Shown one piece after another: positions 61,141-64,000 of a stretch of DNA of 64,000 bases (its first letter is position 1; each line of letters opens with the position of its first letter). The stretch lies in the NCBI GenBank assembly GCA_031216445.1, contig CM062216.1:8801501-8865500 (forward strand), read 5' to 3'. The notes beneath the pieces are model-generated. The model did no database searches. It was not told the DNA's origin and saw only the letters and a list, made by a program, of their open reading frames with translations. The translations under genes and the position numbers were made by a program. The DNA is from Lateolabrax maculatus (lineage: Eukaryota > Chordata > Actinopteri > Acropomatiformes > Lateolabracidae).

Positions 61141-64000
61141 TTGAATCATTATTATTGATGCATTGAACATTTAAGCAGCATTTTAATGTCTAGGCAGAGC
61201 TTCAGGGGTTTAACTTCACCCCTAAAGTAGGTATGTGTAGCCTACATATTACACATGTAAGAAAAAAAAAGAAATGGAAATAAAGTCCACTGACAGCAAC
61301 ACTTTCATCCAGTGAAATCAAACTCTGGACAAATAAAATACAATAAAGAAGAAAATTATTAATAAATAAATATACAAATGAACAAACAACCAGACAATGT
61401 ATTCAACCTTAAACAGTGTTTTTACTATTTATGGTACTGTTTAACTAATCAGATTCTCTCATCGTCAAAGCGTGGACAAACTAATATGTAATGACATTCA
61501 TCACCTTGAGCTCCAGTCAAACATTAAGTACAGGATCTAGGAACATAGTCATATAAATATCTCTTCTTTATATACTGTTGTGTCATTTAATCTTTGACAA
61601 TGTCTCATGTTTTATAAGGTGACTATAAGTTTTGTGTGGAAGGTATATAGAATATTATCATGGTTGTGTCAGATATGAAATGTTAATCTGTTAATTGAGA
61701 ATCTGGCAGTGAAAATGGTTGCACATTTATTATGAAATGCTAATTTGGAGTTTAAAATTATTTCAGCAGTATGTTAAAAAATGCAAATTTCAGCAATCTT
61801 TACATAGCTGCATCTTTTTGCAGATATTTCACGTTTGGTTAATGTATCAGTTAGAAAATCCAACATTGGAATAAATGAAGTTGAACTGGCTGTATAGGCT
61901 GCTGCATTCACTGTCCTCGTCTGTGTGTCAGTAAAGGACTTTGGTAACCCACTTATGCAGCTGGATTTGCATTGAGTGAATTGAAGCGAAAGATTTAAAT
62001 GGCATCAGTCTTGCTATTAAAGCAAAGCAAAACATCAGACAAACAGGGAGGAGCAGCTCTCTCACTCTCTCTTTCTCTGGGTGTGTGTGTGTGTGTAGAG
62101 AGAGAGGAGCAGGGGGAGTGCTGTCCCTTGCCTCTGCTCAGTGTGTGCAGCAGCTGCAGCTTTCAGCCCCGGTCTACACTGTAGGGGCCTTTCTGCTGTC
62201 TGAAAGACTGATAGATACAAAGAGTAGAATGGTGATGAGAGATGACTCAGAGGATAGCGCTGATGGTGCGTTTCAAACACACTCATTCCCCCTCTGCATT
62301 TTTTAATTCAACATGTGTATGAAGTGAAAACAAAAAAACACGCTGACGGCTCAAGGATTTGAAGCAGGCTCTAAAATAAGGGTTGCACTGTTAGGAGCCG
62401 TATTTGGATGAAGCGATCCCGAGGGTAACGCGGCCATCAAAGCGTGTGTCGGTTTCACAACTGGCCTGAGGGCGGGAAAATCTTGACTGAATTTGGAGAT
62501 TTGGAGAGAGTAGTCCAACCCTCACTGATATGAGGTCTTATCCTTTGTTGTTCTCTGTGCGCGACACAGGATAGAAAAAGAAAAAAAAAAGCACCATGGA
62601 TACAGATGCTGACCTACGCCTGATGTACACATATGTTACAGAGGTAACCCCTGCAAGCCAAGCAATCAGTTCTCACACTATATAGAAACAAACAGCCATG
62701 CATGTACACACAAACACACAAAGGCAGCTCAACACGCCTGGCGCCCACATTCTAATGAGACAAAATCGGAAGGGAGTGCATGAATGGAGTGCCCTGTTTC
62801 AGCACATGGCACCGGGCGCTGAGCAGAGACAAAGATCTCGTGCAACATTCCCATTCATAGTGTGGCACTAAGGGCAGAAAATGGAGCATGCTCACAAGCC
62901 AGCTCTCGGTATCGAGGTATTATAATAGAAGGCGGGGCGGGGATGGGGGTGGGGGTGCACACTAGTATCCCCTCGTTCATCACCATCCCCCACCTTCCTC
63001 CCTGTGGGCCCTCGCTACCCGCCCCCACAAATCCCAACACACCCTCACCCTTCCGCCAACCTCCCTCATTCTGCTTTCACCACTGTTCTCCGCGCCCATC
63101 CCCCTCTCCAAAACCTCCTCTTCCTCCTCCTCCTCCTCATCATCCATAAGGACAGACAGTGACTCTTTACACATCGTATACACCACATGCCACTGGATGA
63201 GAAGAATGGTTCATTCCATATAGAGTTGGAGGTCACGTATATACAGTACAGTGTCTGTGGGCCAGTAACCACCTAAACACTCCAATCATAACTCCTGGTG
63301 CTAAAAAGCTGTTTTTTAATGATAATGGGGTACAGATTTGATCTTGATTACTGCATATAATCTAACAATAATTTTCATTATCGATTAATCTGTCAATTAT
63401 TTTTACAATTAATCGTTTGAGCTGTAAAAATGCCCAAAATGATGTCTTGAGATTGCTTGTTGAAACAATGAATGTTTTTATTATGTTTTTTTATTATGAA
63501 AATAAGTGCCAATTCATTTTCTGTCGATTGACTAATCAGTGAATCAATTAGTTGTTTCAGCTCTGCTATAAAGCCTCCAAAAAGTACAGAAATTAGCATG
63601 CTACTCTCGTATTCAGGCATATTGAAGGTTTAAATTTGAACTAATGCTTTGGAAGTGGTTGATAAATCCTTTATTAAAGCTTTATAGATGTGTACAGATG
63701 TGTGAACATTAATAAGAGCAACATTTGGGTTGCCGTGTTGTAAAAGTTCTTTGTAAGCTCTGTTGGGAACAACTGCTCTAGGTTATAACCGGGTCAATCT
63801 AAGAGGGATTTTTTTTTCTCTCCATGTTCTATTTGTATACATTTTTAGTCAGGAATAAATATATAGCAATTTGAATTAAAAAAAGCAAAGATTACAACAT
63901 CTAAAAAATGAATCAATTCATAGCCTACCGACTCCTCAGATTGATCACTGTATGTAATAAGCCATCAAGTCTGCAAGTGTAAAAAATTCAATTCTCACTT

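Larger units (their letters stand above)
59395..64000. other. Gene-poor right end of the window
   Basis: No coding gene can be supported. The stretch has a GT microsatellite at 60239-60270, a diverged teleost dispersed element at about 60951-61140, and a short TG run in a purine-rich context at about 62079-62110. A pyrimidine-rich stretch with TCC repeats lies at about 62990-63145. Confidence 0.5.

Overview
The window is nuclear DNA from a ray-finned fish, most likely a percomorph teleost. The evidence is split genes with GT-AG introns, a connexin-45 gene, abundant CA/TG microsatellites, LINE reverse-transcriptase fragments, short inverted-repeat transposons and degenerate tRNA-Cys copies. 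Nothing is prokaryotic: there are no operons and no CRISPR array.

Region 1 (1 to about 36,540) is a tandem array of three intact-looking alpha-2,8-sialyltransferase genes, all on the + strand. Each has seven coding exons with identical exon phases, at 1756-8755, 17150-23812 and 30275-35897. They encode 354, 353 and 354 residues. Each product is a type II Golgi-type enzyme with a signal anchor, stem, sialylmotifs L, S, III and VS, and a C-terminal cysteine. The closest family is the ST8SIA6-like (mono/oligo alpha-2,8) branch. The repeat periods are about 15.4 and 13.2 kb. The window starts inside unit 1, so the array probably continues to the left. A second copy of the first coding exon lies 1.8-1.9 kb upstream of genes 2 and 3 (15206-15303 and 28449-28546), in the phase needed to splice to exon 2. 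The introns and spacers hold LINE fragments, a broken endogenous retrovirus, MITEs, a tRNA-Cys pseudogene, a 21-bp minisatellite and interstitial telomeric repeats.

The three units are a mosaic. In a block of about 3.9 kb covering exons 1-3, units 1 and 3 are nearly identical and unit 2 differs. Downstream of it (exon 4 to the end of the unit), units 1 and 2 are nearly identical and unit 3 differs. Upstream of it, units 2 and 3 resemble each other. This is the pattern of recent gene conversion that exchanges the membrane-anchor/stem exons between paralogues while leaving the catalytic exons separate.

Region 2 (about 36,540-43,200) is the right flank of the array. An insertion of about 4 kb splits sequence that is continuous in units 1 and 2; it contains an exon-like, frameshifted coding remnant and a 32-bp near-perfect palindrome. 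Region 3 (43,216-44,673, minus strand) is a single-exon connexin-45 gene (gjc1) with an enlarged cytoplasmic loop and tail and the SVWI C-terminus. Region 4 (about 44,700-64,000) has no coding gene that can be supported. It holds microsatellites and a cluster of tRNA-Cys(GCA)-derived remnants at 54.4-59.4 kb.

Functionally, the array would supply Golgi sialyltransferases and gjc1 a gap-junction channel. No joint pathway is implied; they are simply neighbours.
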